Source: Bondarzewia mesenterica (lineage: Eukaryota; Basidiomycota; Agaricomycetes; Russulales; Bondarzewiaceae). Taken from it: DNA of 64,000 bases. The number at the start of each line of letters is the position of its first letter. Position 1 is the first letter of the stretch. Location: positions 53,731 through 117,730 of the forward strand of contig SGPL01000025.1 in NCBI GenBank assembly GCA_004802705.1. Reading direction: 5' to 3'. This document shows, in pieces, positions 10,876 to 23,204 of this stretch. Position numbers and translations under genes: made by a program. The notes below the pieces were generated by a model. It did no database searches. It saw only the letters and a list, made by a program, of their open reading frames with translations, and had not been told where the DNA came from.

Positions 10876-12749
10876 ATGCCTCGCGCCCCAAAGCCCACAG
10901 GAAAATCAAGACATGATCCTCTGCACGTTCAAATTGGCGCAGACGAGCTTGATGCAAAATACGGCCGTCTGTCCCAGCCCGGGAAGCGCAGAAAGGCGCG
11001 CCGCTCTGTCCCAGACGAAGAGGAAAACGGCGAGGTAAGTCCACCTGTATCAGTATGCTTCCGCTACTACAATTTTAAAGACTCCTTTGCTTTAGGTGAT
11101 TCTAGATCCTAAAACATCGAAACGTATTTTCGAACTCGCTCGCGACCAACAAGACGAGCTCGAAGAGCCCGACGACGACGATGTCAACGAGGAAGAGTTT
11201 ACACGCCACCGCATGCAGGAACTTGAGGATGCAGATGAAGAAGAAGTTGTAGAAGAATACGAGGGCTTTCTTGATATTGACCAGCAAGAGCATGAACTCG
11301 TGCGTCCCATATATCTCATGAAAGACCACCTCTCTTCACGTGCGTGTAGCAAATCGACGAGGGCGACATTCATGCTCTGGACTCCCTACTCCCCGCCAAT
11401 GCTGGTGAGCGCAAAACCCTCGCCGACCTCATTTTCGCAAAACTCGATGGCGCCAATTCCGGAACTGCCGTAATACAGCCATCAAACGAAGGTGAATAGC
11501 ACCACTCTTATCTGTTAACCCCTTCAATCCGACCGCACCCGCTAAATTCACTTCGTTGGATGGGTCTACGCGGCAGGAGGACGCGTACATACGCCCGATC
11601 CCGCAGAAGGGCTCGACCCAAAAGTCGTCGAAGTATACACAAAGTCGGACCACCTCCCGCTTCATGATAGCTGATGAACGTGCGCTAATTGACTCTTCTC
11701 CCCCTTGCCCCTTGCTCTCTTCCCCCTCGTTCGTTTCATCATGACAGAGTCGGGTTGCTACTCCATAGTTATCGCTCCGGCCCGCTGCCTAAGCCGTTCA
11801 AAATTGTCCCCTCCCTTCCCGCCTGGGCGCGCATCCTCGCACTCACTCACCCCGAAAACTGGTCGCCGCAGGCATGCCATGCCGCCACACGTATCTTTAT
11901 TTCCAACATGAAGCCTCCTCAAGCGCGCGTCTTCCTCGAGGGCGTCATCCTTGACGCCGTCCGCGAGGATATCGGCAATCCCGCCACAAAAAAGGACCAC
12001 CGAAAGCTCAACGTGCATTATTATGAGAGCTTAAAACGTGCGCTGTACAAGCCAGCCGCGTTCTTCAAAGGGATCGTGTTCCCTATGCTGGATGTGCGTA
12101 GATCCTGTCTTACCCTTTACCATTGTAATTATGCAGTCGCGTTGGCGTATACTTATGNTGTGGAACGTAGAGTAATTGCAATTTGAAAGAGGCTGCCATC
12201 GTCGCATCGGTCCTCGCAAAAGTGAAAGTCCCTATGCTTCACTCTTCCGCCGCGCTCTTGCGCCTCGCGAGCATGGACTACACAGGTAAGANTTTNTTTA
12301 TCTCNTANANTACCTCCCGAGGCTGAACCCCGACCACAGGCCCCACTTCCCTTTTCATNCGNGTCCTCCTGGACAAAAAGTATGCTTTGCCTTACAAGGT
12401 GATNGACGGGCTCNTCTTCCACTTNATCCGCCTCTCCAATACCTACAAAGCAAAAGACCGGGGCTCGANCGACGCNCTGCCCGTGCTCTGGCACCAGTCT
12501 NTGCTCGTGTTCTGNCAACGGTGCGTCCNCNCTATCCNNTACNCTNTTTNNANTTGTGCGCAAAACAGAGCNTTGACGATGTCATGTAGATACTCAGCGG
12601 ATCTGACTCCCGATCANAAAGACGCCCTCCTCGACGTCGTGCGCGTGCACCCCCATCCACAGATNAGNCCCGAGGTCCGTCGCGAGCTAGTCAACTCTGT
12701 GANGCGGGGCGAGCCGCGTGCAGAGGGGGATGCGATGGACCTTTCGTGA
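10876..12749 (+). CDS. ENP1: bystin, 40S ribosomal subunit biogenesis factor
   Basis: This is the bystin/Enp1 family, a nucleolar-to-cytoplasmic factor bound to pre-40S particles and needed for 18S rRNA maturation. The start MPRAPKPTGKSRHDPL is typical. It is followed by an acidic segment (EEPDDDDVNEEEF), then the all-helical bystin domain: GPLPKPFKIVPSLPAWA, MKPPQARVFLEGVILD, LNVHYYESLKRALYKPAAFF, LLDKKYALPYKV and LPVLWHQSLLVF. Exons 1-3 run 10876-11034, 11096-11299 and from 11350; further introns lie near 11487, 11640, 12100, 12290 and 12530. The stop is TGA at 12747-12749. About 20 N calls fall in the last third, so several residues there cannot be read. Length and order of motifs look complete. 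Confidence 0.93.
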
Positions 12750-13151
12750 TCTACGCATACCATGTAACANCTTTACATCNGTGCAAGTGGCCTGTACTTT
12801 AGATGNCATTTTGGANGGATGTTCCATTGCAGACTTGTGNGTNGTGTTCAATGGTCATGTCAGTGNATGCGAGAGCAACATTGGATGCTCCGTCGCTCAA
12901 TTTATNGAGNATGCGTGTGTTTGCTATTAGCCTGGGCCTGGGATGCCTCGACTAATACTGATCAACNAAATTTCACGGCGGCAAAGTGTGTACAATTGCT
13001 GTATGCGCCGGGGCTGGTANNNNNNNNNNNNNNNNNNNNNNNNNNNNNNNNNNNNNNNNNNNNNNNNNNNNNNNNNNNNNNNNNNNNNNNTNNNCTNNGT
13101 ANNANNNATCNTCNNCCATCCGCCACAACATCTTCCCTGCAACANTCAGGC
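12750..13151. other. convergent intergenic region with assembly gap
   Basis: Between the 3' ends of bystin and NOP9. It contains a run of about 70 N at 13020-13090 and scattered ambiguous bases. Open frames across it are made of N and are meaningless. Confidence 0.7.
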
Positions 13152-16100
13152 TCAATGGCGTTTCTTTTTTCCCTTCTCCNCCCCCTTCGGNGCCGACCGT
13201 ATCGCCCCCAACACNTCCCCTAAGTCANTCATCCCATCTCTCTCACCNTTTCTGCTCTTCTTCTTGTGCTTCTCNCCGCCCTTGTCACTGCCCNNTGNNG
13301 GGACAGCAGTATCTTCACCCACATCCACTCCCTCAACCCCCTGCGCCACGAGCGACCCCTTCTTCACCTTCTTCCCCAGTGCNGATTCGAACANCTCNTC
13401 AATCTCGTCGCNNGGCGCTTCGCGCTTNCGNTTNTTAACGATCGCCACCNNCGTGGCTGNAGCCGTCTTGGTTNNTTTCACATNGGCAGCGGCGGTTGGA
13501 GANTTNGACGCGGATTGCAAGGTCCGCCACTCNTCCGGTCGACGTTGNAGNAGGTGCAGGTTAAGGCTTCTCGCGAAGAANTTGCCGTAATACGACCCTG
13601 CCAGGGTCGNNTCATGTGAAATGAGCGAGCGCGCGATTTTTTTCCTGTATCGATATCACAATTCAGTTNTCGATCACCAAGAAATTAGAGGCGGAACAAA
13701 ANGGNAAAAAAGAANGCAAAGCTGCTACGCACTTTGAGATATGGGTCTGCAGCAGCCCAGCAGCGNTCGCCAACGCGGCTGCCTATGCGATCGTCGACGA
13801 GGGTAGGGTAGTGCCCGATGAACGAGAGGATGAGCCCGCGCTTGGCTTTCGAGGGTACAGTTGGGGANTCTAGGACGACGTCGAGCACGCGTGAGCTGGT
13901 AGGGTGGTGCGCGAGGGCAATGNNATCCTCGATTGACAAGNATTGTATGCTATNATTCATCACTGTTGGTAAGGGNGGTACAAANCNGATCGAAGAATCA
14001 TGANAANTCACCTTTNGAGAACGATNTGATTGTGTGGGTCGGAGAGGCGGAGGAGGGATTGGAGCAGGATCGCCCCCGCTGTTTTGGGTTCGAGGGGATC
14101 GTCAGTCGAATCTTTGCCTCTTCGCGGTCGNTTCTTNNGTGGTTCTGATTGTTGCGTTTCTGCGTTCGCATCTTGNTTAGCAGCTGCTGCCGCTGAANCG
14201 TCCCTGNACTCCTNGAGTGCNTTGCCAGAGTCNGTGAAGTNATCAACAGAACAGAGCAAAGGACTTACTTGAGCNGTCTGTAGGCGCAATACACATNGCA
14301 NTAGCAGGTGACGATCCTCTTNGGATTTCAGGTCAAATGCGGTGCATACGGCCTATCGTTCATGTCGTCAAGAAGACATGGTAAACCNGATGTGTCGAGA
14401 ACTCACCTCNCAGACCTCACTTTCCATCGCATGCAGAACNGNAGCCCGATCAATTAGCGCTCGCAANACGCCCGTTCGNGATGCTATATTGCCAAATAGA
14501 TNGANGAATGAACATTCAACAAGNAAGTAGGTAAATGATCACTCACTTCGGATTTTTCNCCACGTANCTGCGAGTTCACCAATCGCTGTGCCGATCTGAT
14601 CCGCACTCGCNCTTTCCAGCGCCTTTGCGACAACGAAGTTNGCAACTGGATGGGAGGCTAATCGAGCGAGTTTGCCTTCAAAGTANACGGTCCAGATGGT
14701 GTGGAAAACGGGTTCTGGCGAACGCGAAATAAGAGTCTCGAGCAGATGAGAAGAGGTTGGATCGCGGAGGAGCGTGGNGAGGAAGTCGGAAGGCTCAGGC
14801 CTNGCGGAAGNATTTTCGTCTGGATAGATNTTGTAAGCACGCATAACAACAGTCCGAGAAAAAAGAATAGATACGTACGATGTAGAGTAATCAGACCGAC
14901 TAGGACACGGTCCATAAGNGAATCTGGCTCATCTGCCATGTTTTGATTGGCTTCAATTTCCAGGAGCATCTTCACCANAAACATCAGATTGTCAGTGTCA
15001 CCAAGACAACATCTTTCATCCAGCGCTACTGACCTGCAAAACCGGACTGGCNGCCTTATTCGCCGCGAGAGCTCTCACCTCGTTCTCTCCCAGTTCAGCT
15101 CTGACATGCTCGACGAAGGNCTTANCTGCGATTTTGAACTNTGTCGGCCGACTTTTGTCGGATCCAGCTTTACCCTTGTCCTTCTCATCAGTGAAGACAG
15201 ACTTCATAGGTCCTTGTTTGGCTTTCCAGGTAGAGCTCTTTTTTGATCGTACGAAAGACTGGGCGTTGTGGGAGTTGTGGGAGCTGTCAGAGAAGAGATC
15301 TGGGCACAGAAGGATAAACAACGATCGGACAACGTGTGATGCGAAAGGATCCATGATCAAAGAGGAGAACAAAGGAGTAATTTCCTGAGAAGTCAGTGAG
15401 CCGGAGGTGAACAAATTGCACCCCTGGTGAACACAGATAATGAACCCACCGCGCATAGGTCTACCACTAGTTGTGTCATAGTTCGTAATTCGCCCTTGTC
15501 GTCTTTCAAGTTCTCATAAGATGGCAGAACATTCCGCATCTGTACAGTTCAGATTAGTTGGATATATGCGAATTCAGTGGTGGACGCACCTCTCGAGAAA
15601 TCGTGTCAGAAGCGACATCCAGCAACGTCTGAACTACGTGAGACGCAAAGCGATGCTTCACTAGCTGCTCATAGCTAGAATCGAAATTTCTGAATGAAAA
15701 ACTTAATATGAATTGACATGACCACTCACGAACCCGTCAAGCTATCCATGAACACTCGACGAATGAAATCATCCATGGAATGTGCCATTCGTTCAAGTAT
15801 AGTGGAGCAATCAGGATCTGTCGCCAGCTCGCGCTCTTTCCCATTCATCTCTTGCAAAGAAGCAAGCAAGAATATTCTCCTGTCTGAATGTTACATCCAT
15901 ATGTACTCGAGCATTTCTAGGACTTATTCAAGAACGTACTTTCGTTGGGATCAACATCTGAATCTGCATCCTCCTCTTCCGCATTCTCCTGCCACTCGCG
16001 CAATTGAACATCAACAGTCCTGAAATATGCCTTGACATCCGCGTCCACATATCCAAATGGCGCCTCAAGATTGACTTGGGGTTCGTTTCGCGCGGAGACA

Positions 16101-16238
16101 ATCCAGGATGGGCCTGCCTGTAGCTCCAGTTCCGGCTCCTCCTGGACCTCGTCAACCTGCACATCCTCTACGGATGCATGGTTCTCGGAATTTTTTTTTC
16201 TTGTTCTTTTTACCTCTTTTCCTGAGTTCCCGAGGCAT
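13152..16238 (-). CDS. NOP9: nucleolar protein 9, Pumilio-repeat rRNA-processing factor
   Basis: Nop9 is a nucleolar Pumilio-like protein that binds pre-rRNA and is needed for cleavages leading to 18S rRNA. The start [15 protein letters not shown] is characteristic. It is followed by [17 protein letters not shown], then Pumilio-type repeats: [51 protein letters not shown] and [18 protein letters not shown] Lys-rich nuclear tail follows ([11 protein letters not shown], then DLGxVLGAIRS). The stop TGA is at 13152-13154. The first exon is frameshifted: nine A (T9 on the plus strand at 16191-16199) separate the start codon from the conserved frame, and eight would restore it. Many N calls blur the C-terminal half. 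The gene diverges from CTU1 with 200 bp between starts. Confidence 0.87.
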
Positions 16239-16438
16239 TTTGTGAACAGGTGTACGTGAAGGAAAGAAACGAAGAAGAAATGGAGAAACCACTGACACCG
16301 CAAAAGGAAACCAAGATCTTCCACGAGCAGATCTATCCAGTGACTCAACGATCGGCGAAATAGATTCTGCTCTTATCCTTCCTCACCCCGCCACATTCCA
16401 AAACACACCAATTGTAATCATCTGTGTACTTCTATATA
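16239..16438. promoter_or_regulatory. shared divergent promoter of NOP9 and CTU1
   Basis: 200 bp between two outward-pointing start codons, one for an rRNA-processing factor and one for a tRNA-modifying enzyme. A TATATAA-like string lies at 16434-16440, too close to the CTU1 ATG to be a usual TATA box. Confidence 0.5.
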
Positions 16439-17867
16439 ATGGCTCCCAAGAATTGCGCTCTCTGCCAAAATGCCCGTGCGATCGTGAAGAGACCAAAGAC
16501 GGGACAGCAGATCTGCAAAGACTGCTTTTTCTACGTATTCGAGACCGAGGTGCACAATACCATCGTAGAGGCCGGTCTGTTCAAACCTGGAGATAGGGTA
16601 GCAATTGGTGCTTCAGGAGGGAAAGGTGCGTTCATCTCCCGTCCCTCTTGACAGAAGACTAATATTCTCGCATGTCGAACATATACAGACTCTACTGTAT
16701 TGGCCTATGTCATGAAAACGCTCAACGACCGCTATAACTATGGTCTCGAGCTATTTCTGCTTTCAATAGACGAGGGTATCACCGGATATCGCGATGACTC
16801 ACTAGAGGTAAATGCTGCACGCCTGGCACCAGATGTACTCCTCCCTTATTGTGCACCCACTGCTAGACTGTCAAGCGTAATCAGCAGCAATACGACATGC
16901 CCCTCAAGGTTCTTTCTTACGACGAGCTGTACGGCTGGACCATGGACCGGATCGTATCAACAATTGGAAAGAAGAATAATTGTACATTTTGCGGCGTATT
17001 CCGACGACAGGCATTGGACCGCGGTGCATCGGCGTTGAATGTAGACCATATTGTAACTGGACATAACGCGGATGATATTGCTGAGACTGTATTAATGAAC
17101 AGTGAGCACAGTCCTTTTTTTTTCTAGTCATTTTTGTCATCAGTGCTCTAACCGTGAGCCAGTCATGCGGGGAGACATTGCCAGACTAGGACGATGTACT
17201 TCAATATGCACGCAGGGAGAAGACACTATCAAGCGATCGAAGCCATTCAAATACGCATACGAGAAGGAGATTGTCATGTACGTTTGTCAACGGCTGCCTC
17301 CTTGCGGATGCTTCATACGGATTTTGCAGGTATGCATACTTCAAGAAACTAGATTACTTCTCCACCGAATGCATCTACTCCCCCGACGCATACCGTGGGC
17401 ATGCGCGCGCATTTCTAAAGGATCTTGAAGCCGCAAGGCCCAGTGCCATCATCGACATCATTCATTCTGGGGAAGCATTTGAAGTGAAGGACGAGGTCAA
17501 GGCAACGCAGAAAGTTCAACGTACGTCTCTTCCTACTGGAGCAGCTTTATATGCATGATTGACGTAATGTGTTCATAGAAACTTGCAAGCGATGCGGTTA
17601 TATGTCTAGCAATGACCTCTGCAAAGCATGTATGTTGCTCGAGGGCCTTGAGCGCGGGATGGCTAACGCTGCTGTCGTACGTTTGATGTACCTATTCTCT
17701 TTTCGCCACACTTGATAACAGTCTTCTTTCTGACTATGCAGACCGAGAATGCTTGGCGAAAAGTTGACGCAGCCGAGAGTACCGCACCACAAAATCTGCG
17801 CACCATTCCATTTTTCCAGATGCCTCCAGGACCAGGACCGTCGACGACCGTCGAAGCACCTGCATAG
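16439..17867 (+). CDS. NCS6: cytoplasmic tRNA 2-thiolation protein 1
   Basis: This is Ncs6/CTU1, the catalytic subunit that adenylates and thiolates U34 of Lys, Glu and Gln tRNAs with Ncs2 and the Urm1 sulfur carrier. Exons 16439-16625, 16689-16807, 16867-17101, 17163-17277, 17330-17520, 17579-17676 and 17742-17867 give 356 residues, all with GT-AG introns. Visible motifs: the N-terminal zinc ligands CALCQNA and CKDCFF, the PP-loop SGGKDST split across the first intron, [31 protein letters not shown], and a C-terminal zinc site [16 protein letters not shown]. Length is normal for fungi. It converges on ERG27, with 200 bp between stop codons. Confidence 0.95.
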
Positions 17868-18067
17868 CTTTGCATCCGGCATCTATTGTATCTATATCAG
17901 GTTTACCTGTCACTCGTTGTATCTATACACATTCCGGAAGTCTAGTGATGGCTCGCAGCACTTTGGTACAGCAGCAAAGGGTATATCATCAACTATAGGG
18001 TGTAATGTACTTCGGTACGGACTACTAGATTACTATAATGCAGCAATGCGAATAAATGTATCAGTCA

Positions 18068-19675
18068 TCAAGTCAACAGTGCATCAGCAACGTCTCCGTT
18101 GCTAGCCGGTCCACCCTCTACCTTCCTGCCCTCCGCGGCAGCAAACGACTGATACAGCTTCTCACACCGGTTCACTAGCTTCACGCTCTCTTCCTCGTGC
18201 TCACCCCATGCCTTGATGGGCTGGGCGCCGACAAGGCTGGTGCCCATGCGGTCCGTGATGGAGTGAAGGCGCGCGGGAATCGGATGGACAGGTCCATTGG
18301 CGGTACCATTGGCAGTGGTAGAATTTGACTTAGATGAGATCTCATGAGCAGTCATCGACGGTTTGTCGGCAGAAGCGGAAGAGAAGAATACGGGGATGTA
18401 GGCCAGCGATGCTAGCGCGACGTGTACAGCAGCTGACGCTCCGTTCCAGGTGGTGATGGTGTGGTGGGGCGAGCCTACAAATCGGGCCTGCGGAGAAAAA
18501 AGAAATAAAAATCAAAACAAAAATCAGTATGGGAGAATGAGCTACTAGAGAAGCTGGTAGCGCACGACGTAAAACACCAGGTGTTTTAACTGATGTAAGA
18601 ACGCGCCGAGAAGAACCACGTCGATAGCTGTGTATACAACACCGGGGTGGACAACAAAATGTCGCGTTGACAGAGATCTTGTTTTGAGCGCACGACGGTT
18701 CAATTCGGCGCCGATCAGATCAATTTGGTACTTTGATCCCTCATACGAATGTAATGAGTTCACGAGTTGCCAATCCTTGGGATCATAGTGGTCAGGGTTG
18801 GACTCCAGAGAGGACATCCATAAGACACGCGCGGGACCGCGTTGGTCGTTCGCGGACATTGAGAGAAGGGGCTCTAATGCGCGATACTAGTGGAAAAATT
18901 TGTCACTTGATTCATCGGTGTCAAGAGAGTCCAGAGACTCACGAGGACGTAGTGTCCGAAGACATTGCACTGCCAGACCCACCCCAGACCGTCATCGCTC
19001 AGGATACCACTGTTCTGTACATTATACCTTGGGTATGTCACCGCATCAAGAAAGTTGGTCAGTATCTGTTTGGCAAGTCCGAACCATGCTATATGCGAGA
19101 ACGGCGCGACGCCAGCATTGCAGATCATATGTGTAACATATGGGTACCTTAACAAAAAGCAGATGCGAAGGAAGGTCTGTGTCAGCACGCACGGGCCGCA
19201 TAAGTAAGCTCCAAGGAGAGAACATACGTTCGTGATATCTCGTCCGCAAACTCAAACACGCTGTGCACGCTCGCCAGGTCCAGCCTATGAATTTTCACCA
19301 CCAGATTCCGTCTGAACCTCTCCGCATGCTCTCTATCCTGCCCCTCCAGCTTCGCAAGGTCCTTCTCAAACGTCTCGAACAGCCGTTCCCTCGCCGCTTC
19401 CGCCCTTTGCGCGTTCCGACACGCCATGATCAGCGTCAAGCCCTCGCACGGGTACCGTATTCCTACATCCTCCTCGTCCACCACACGCGCGAACTGCGGG
19501 TGCGCGTCAGGCGGGTTGGGCAGCGCCAGCTGTGCGAGGAGCCGCCTGCATATACCAAAGCCGACGCCGCTAGAATATGGAATGGGCACGTAAGCAAATT
19601 TGAGCTAGGTCTCGCAGGACAAATGATCGCGAACTTGTTGGCGCCCGTGACAATGATAATGGGCTGGCCAGACAT
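18068..19675 (-). CDS. ERG27: 3-keto-steroid reductase of ergosterol biosynthesis
   Basis: Erg27 reduces the 3-keto group in the sterol C-4 demethylation complex at the endoplasmic reticulum or lipid droplets, using NADPH. The first exon MSGQPIIIVTGAN joins by an intron to NGVGFGICRRLL, giving the cofactor motif TGANNGVGFG. Further motifs: LTLIMACRNAQRAEAAR, LDLASVHSVFEFADEI, the ICNAGVAPF strand, SSLESNPDHYDPKDW, the catalytic SYEGSKYQIDL (YxxxK), and VVHPGVVYTAI after it. A hydrophobic stretch near the C-terminus (SAAVHVALASLAYIPVFF) could anchor the protein. It ends in TGA at 18068-18070. Two or three introns interrupt it, including one after ISRTYP. Confidence 0.9.
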
Positions 19676-20222
19676 CGTTTTTGATCTCAACTTTTCTGAA
19701 AGAGCGGTGGTCTAAAGGATGATGGGAAATCCGGGAGCGTAGGTCTTATGGAAGTAGTGCTCGCTCGACGAGACACCTTACTCACTAGTAGTACTCAGTA
19801 TTGCAGCTGGCAGTGGCAGCCCCGCAATTTAATATTTGCGGCCTCGTACGACGTTCCCCGTGACTAGAGTGCTGGATCACATGCGATTAGACGCGTAAAC
19901 CCAAATACCCTAAAAACAAAGTAGTCAGAGTAACAGGTATATGTACAAGAAAAGCATGTCATAAAGCCCAAGAACAACAGAACAGAAATGAATTATGTGG
20001 TGTATCACCGTGGTATGTGGTATGCAATGGAAGGAACGACGAGATGCAATCGAAAGATGTGTAATGTAGCAGCAAAAAAGGAATGATATGACAAGAACAG
20101 GGGAATTTAAATCAACGGAGGTCCTTTTCACATCAGTATGGTCATAGATATATTTGCTCAAAGGAGCCCACAAAAAAAAAAGAGAAAACGGTCATTAGTG
20201 TCGTCAGTATGGCTGCCAGCAG
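19676..20222. other. intergenic, no supported gene
   Basis: About 550 bp between the start of ERG27 and the end of the CorA-type gene, largely AT-rich from 19900 on. It should hold the ERG27 promoter and the transporter 3' UTR. No repeat or RNA gene was seen. Confidence 0.45.
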
Positions 20223-22848
20223 TTAGTCATGTTTGAAGTCCTAGAGGAAGATGAATAATTATCATATGAAGATGCGAAGAATCTGCATCGTACCCACCTT
20301 TTTGACTTGTCGGATGAGGACCTTTTTCCGGAAGTAATGCGCCATGCGCACGAAATCCGGCCACGTAAAGATGGGTATGACCACGATCATCACTGGTATC
20401 GCGATTTCCCAGAAGCTGCGTACAGGGAAGTGGAATACATCAGAACGACGAGAAACACCACGAATGAAGAGCTCGCGAAAAGGGAGCCAGATACGTACAA
20501 AAGGTCGCTATGCGTTTGAACGCCCCACTGTCGACTGAAGTTCATTCCCTGCACACACAACAAAAAAAAGTAAGCAAGGTTTCAAATGGTGGGGGAGAAA
20601 CACGCACAAAGTATCCAGTCAACAGCGTCAAGGGGAGGAAGATGATGGTCGCGAGGGTCAAACGCCGCCTAAGAGTACTCATTAGATCGAATGGCATGGC
20701 ACTCCCAAAGCAGAAGACTCACATCACTTCATTCATCTCGTACGACGCCATCTAGAATGTTAGATGTTACGAGTATCAGAACCAAAAGCTGAATAAAATG
20801 CAGAGAGGAGGCACGCACGTTAAAAGTGTAGTTGATCAAGTTCTCTGCCATCGCGGCGTACATATCCAGACTCGACAGAATGTATTCCATATGATCGTGC
20901 ACATCCGCCTTGTAAAAACGTTGATTCGATGAACATTCAGTTCTAAATTTGGTAGATATGAACAGGAAACTTACCAGATAGATCTTAGACTTGTGGCTCA
21001 TGAATCCAACAATCTTTTGATCAGGTACCTCCTTCGTCGTGTCGATGATGGCTGCACATCGATCGACATCGTACCGCCGCAGCCCATAAAGCAAGGTCTT
21101 GATTGGCCCCATTGTTCGCTTATGCAGGATGAGATCACCAGACATGATGTGCACTGGACACGAAAGAAAAAGAAAAGAATGGCAGTTAGTGGGACGTGAC
21201 TCGAGTATGTCAAGCGTTTGAATGCGTACGGTCTCGCACTGTCTTCACCTTCGACTTCATGAGAATCTGTCGCTCAAGAATATTGATGTTCGCACGATAC
21301 TCATCAACGACTTCCAGCGCCGCGTCAACGACTGAATAGCAATCGAATCAGACACCGCAGTATATGCATATATGTATATCACTTACCCAAGTCAAGCAAA
21401 CTCTCCACCAGCAATGCTGCATCCCCCGACGTACGAAGTGTCGTGTCCCGCTGGCGGATACGCGCAGCAATGGGCGCGGTGAAGTTCAAATCAGGGTCCG
21501 GATGGAAAGATACGACCGTACCTATGCGCGTACGCCTGATTAGCTTGGGGAGCTTTATTGCGTAGCAGATGCGATACGTACCGTCACGGAACAAGAAGAT
21601 GCACATTGGCGCAATGCGCACGTTCACGCGACTCCCCTTTTTGAGCTGATCCAGCGTGAGCGCATTCGCGGCGCGCTTGCGCTTGCTCGACTGCATATGC
21701 CCCGCGTCAGAGATTTGACATTGAAATCAAAAGTGAGGAACAGAACTCACGAGAGGGGATGAGGATGAAGGCTTCCCGCGTCCTGCTTCAGCGTCCACAG
21801 CATTTATAGAAGTGCTCCACCCGAAACGTCTCTTACCAGGCTCCTCCATGTCAGAATCTGCCAAACCATCACCGTCACCGTAACCATCACCATTGACACC
21901 GTCATCTGCAATCCCCAATTTCTCGTCAAGAGGAAGAGGGGATGAGGAGCGCGGAAGGTTCGTCAGTGTCTTCGACGAGCTGACCGTTGACGGGTTGAAC
22001 GAGTCTCCCTCAAATTTTTGAGCAGAAATGGGGGTGGAGCCCAACGTGTGGCAGAGGACGCGCAGGAAGAGATGCTTTGCGAAGTAGTCTGACTTGGAAC
22101 GCGCGTGCCCGTGCTGATGTAACAAATCCTCGAGTGCGAGGGGGTGAATGTCTAGCTGTGGGGTCAGCAAGGGGCAATAGCGCGCGCGCACGAAGGCAGA
22201 CCGCTCACCATATTTTAGCGCAAGCGTGCTGACCACGTCCCAGCTGATCCCCCCGACATTGATCCACCGCACCTTGACCCACGGTTCCCTCGCACTCGCC
22301 TCCTCGTTCTCCAGAAACTTGATAAACTCATTATTGGTCATCCTCCCGAAACTTGCGCGCACGGGGGAGTACTCGATAATATCAATCAGGCATTTCTGGC
22401 GCAGGTGCCCATAGCTGAGGTACGCGCTCTGCCTACGGGGATCGACGCCCGGTTCCGCGCCCACGTTTCCGCGTAGCAGCATGGTCGACGTGCGGTGCAT
22501 CTGGATCACCTTGCGCACCGTCGCGCGAAAGCGGTCTCCAGGAGTGCGATAGCGCGTTGCCTGTCCCGGCGTAGGCCAAGGGCGTGCCGTCCGCTGCTGG
22601 CTTTTGTGTGTCTTGTGTGATCTCGGACTTTTAGCGGAAGCAATTGAGGGTGACTTGGCTTGGACAGACGAGCTGGAGTGCAAATTAGATGGCATCGAAA
22701 GCAGAAGATCTGGTCTTGGGTTAGCTGTTGGATGCACTGGCGAAGATGCCAGCTCCATTTCGTGATCACGTTCGCGCTCCAGCTCATCCTCGAGATCGGG
22801 GGTGAGGGAACGACCATCAGAGTCACTGAAGCTATTCTCTCGAGGCAT
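20223..22848 (-). CDS. CorA-family magnesium transporter (Alr1/Mnr2 type)
   Basis: The protein starts MPRENSFSDSDGRSLTPD and has a long disordered, Ser-rich cytosolic N-terminus. Then comes the CorA cytosolic domain: VRWINVGGISWDVVSTLA, DIHPLALEDLLHQ, FAKHLFLRVL, an acidic insertion (GDGYGDGDGLADSD), MCIFLFRDGTVVSFHP, and long helices ending ADVHDHMEYILSSLDMY. The first membrane helix LATIIFLPLTLLTGYF is followed across an intron by GMNFSRQWG, giving the CorA signature Gly-Met-Asn. The second helix is FFWEIAIPVMIVVIPIF. Alr1/Mnr2 proteins move Mg at the plasma membrane or vacuole; which one applies cannot be told here. The end is ambiguous: splicing after VKK gives DFKHD and a stop at 20223-20225, and read-through gives a stop at 20262-20264. 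Confidence 0.88.
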
Positions 22849-23204
22849 TTGGGTATCAGAAAGATAAAAAAAAGAGAGACAAAATTTATAGGAAGGGAAG
22901 CGAAGAGAGTATGGAGCGTGGAGAAAGTCGATCAACTGCAATGGGGTGCATGTTATAAGACGATCACAAAAGATGTATATTTAGCAGCCCTGTGTTGGCC
23001 CTGTGCTACAAAAAGCACTCCGCGACGTCGTGAGCGCCCTGGTTGTTGTTCTAGACTTGACGTGGGCTTCCAAGCTATATTGACAGGCAAGATATGTACT
23101 CACAAGACTTAGTTGCTCACAAGGGCCAAGAAACATTGGAACAAGATGGAAACCGGGCATTATATATCAGCGAGACATACACAATACCCAACACAACAAC
23201 ATGA
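22849..23204. other. short intergenic region
   Basis: 356 bp with the promoter of the CorA-type gene and the 3' end of NOP58. Nothing else was identified. Confidence 0.5.

Noticed and set aside
15917..16348. Longer open frame that reaches the NOP9 frame from an upstream ATG
   Set aside because: Its extra N-terminus is hydrophobic, unlike any Nop9, while the expected [11 protein letters not shown] start lies in the next frame. A homopolymer shift explains this better.
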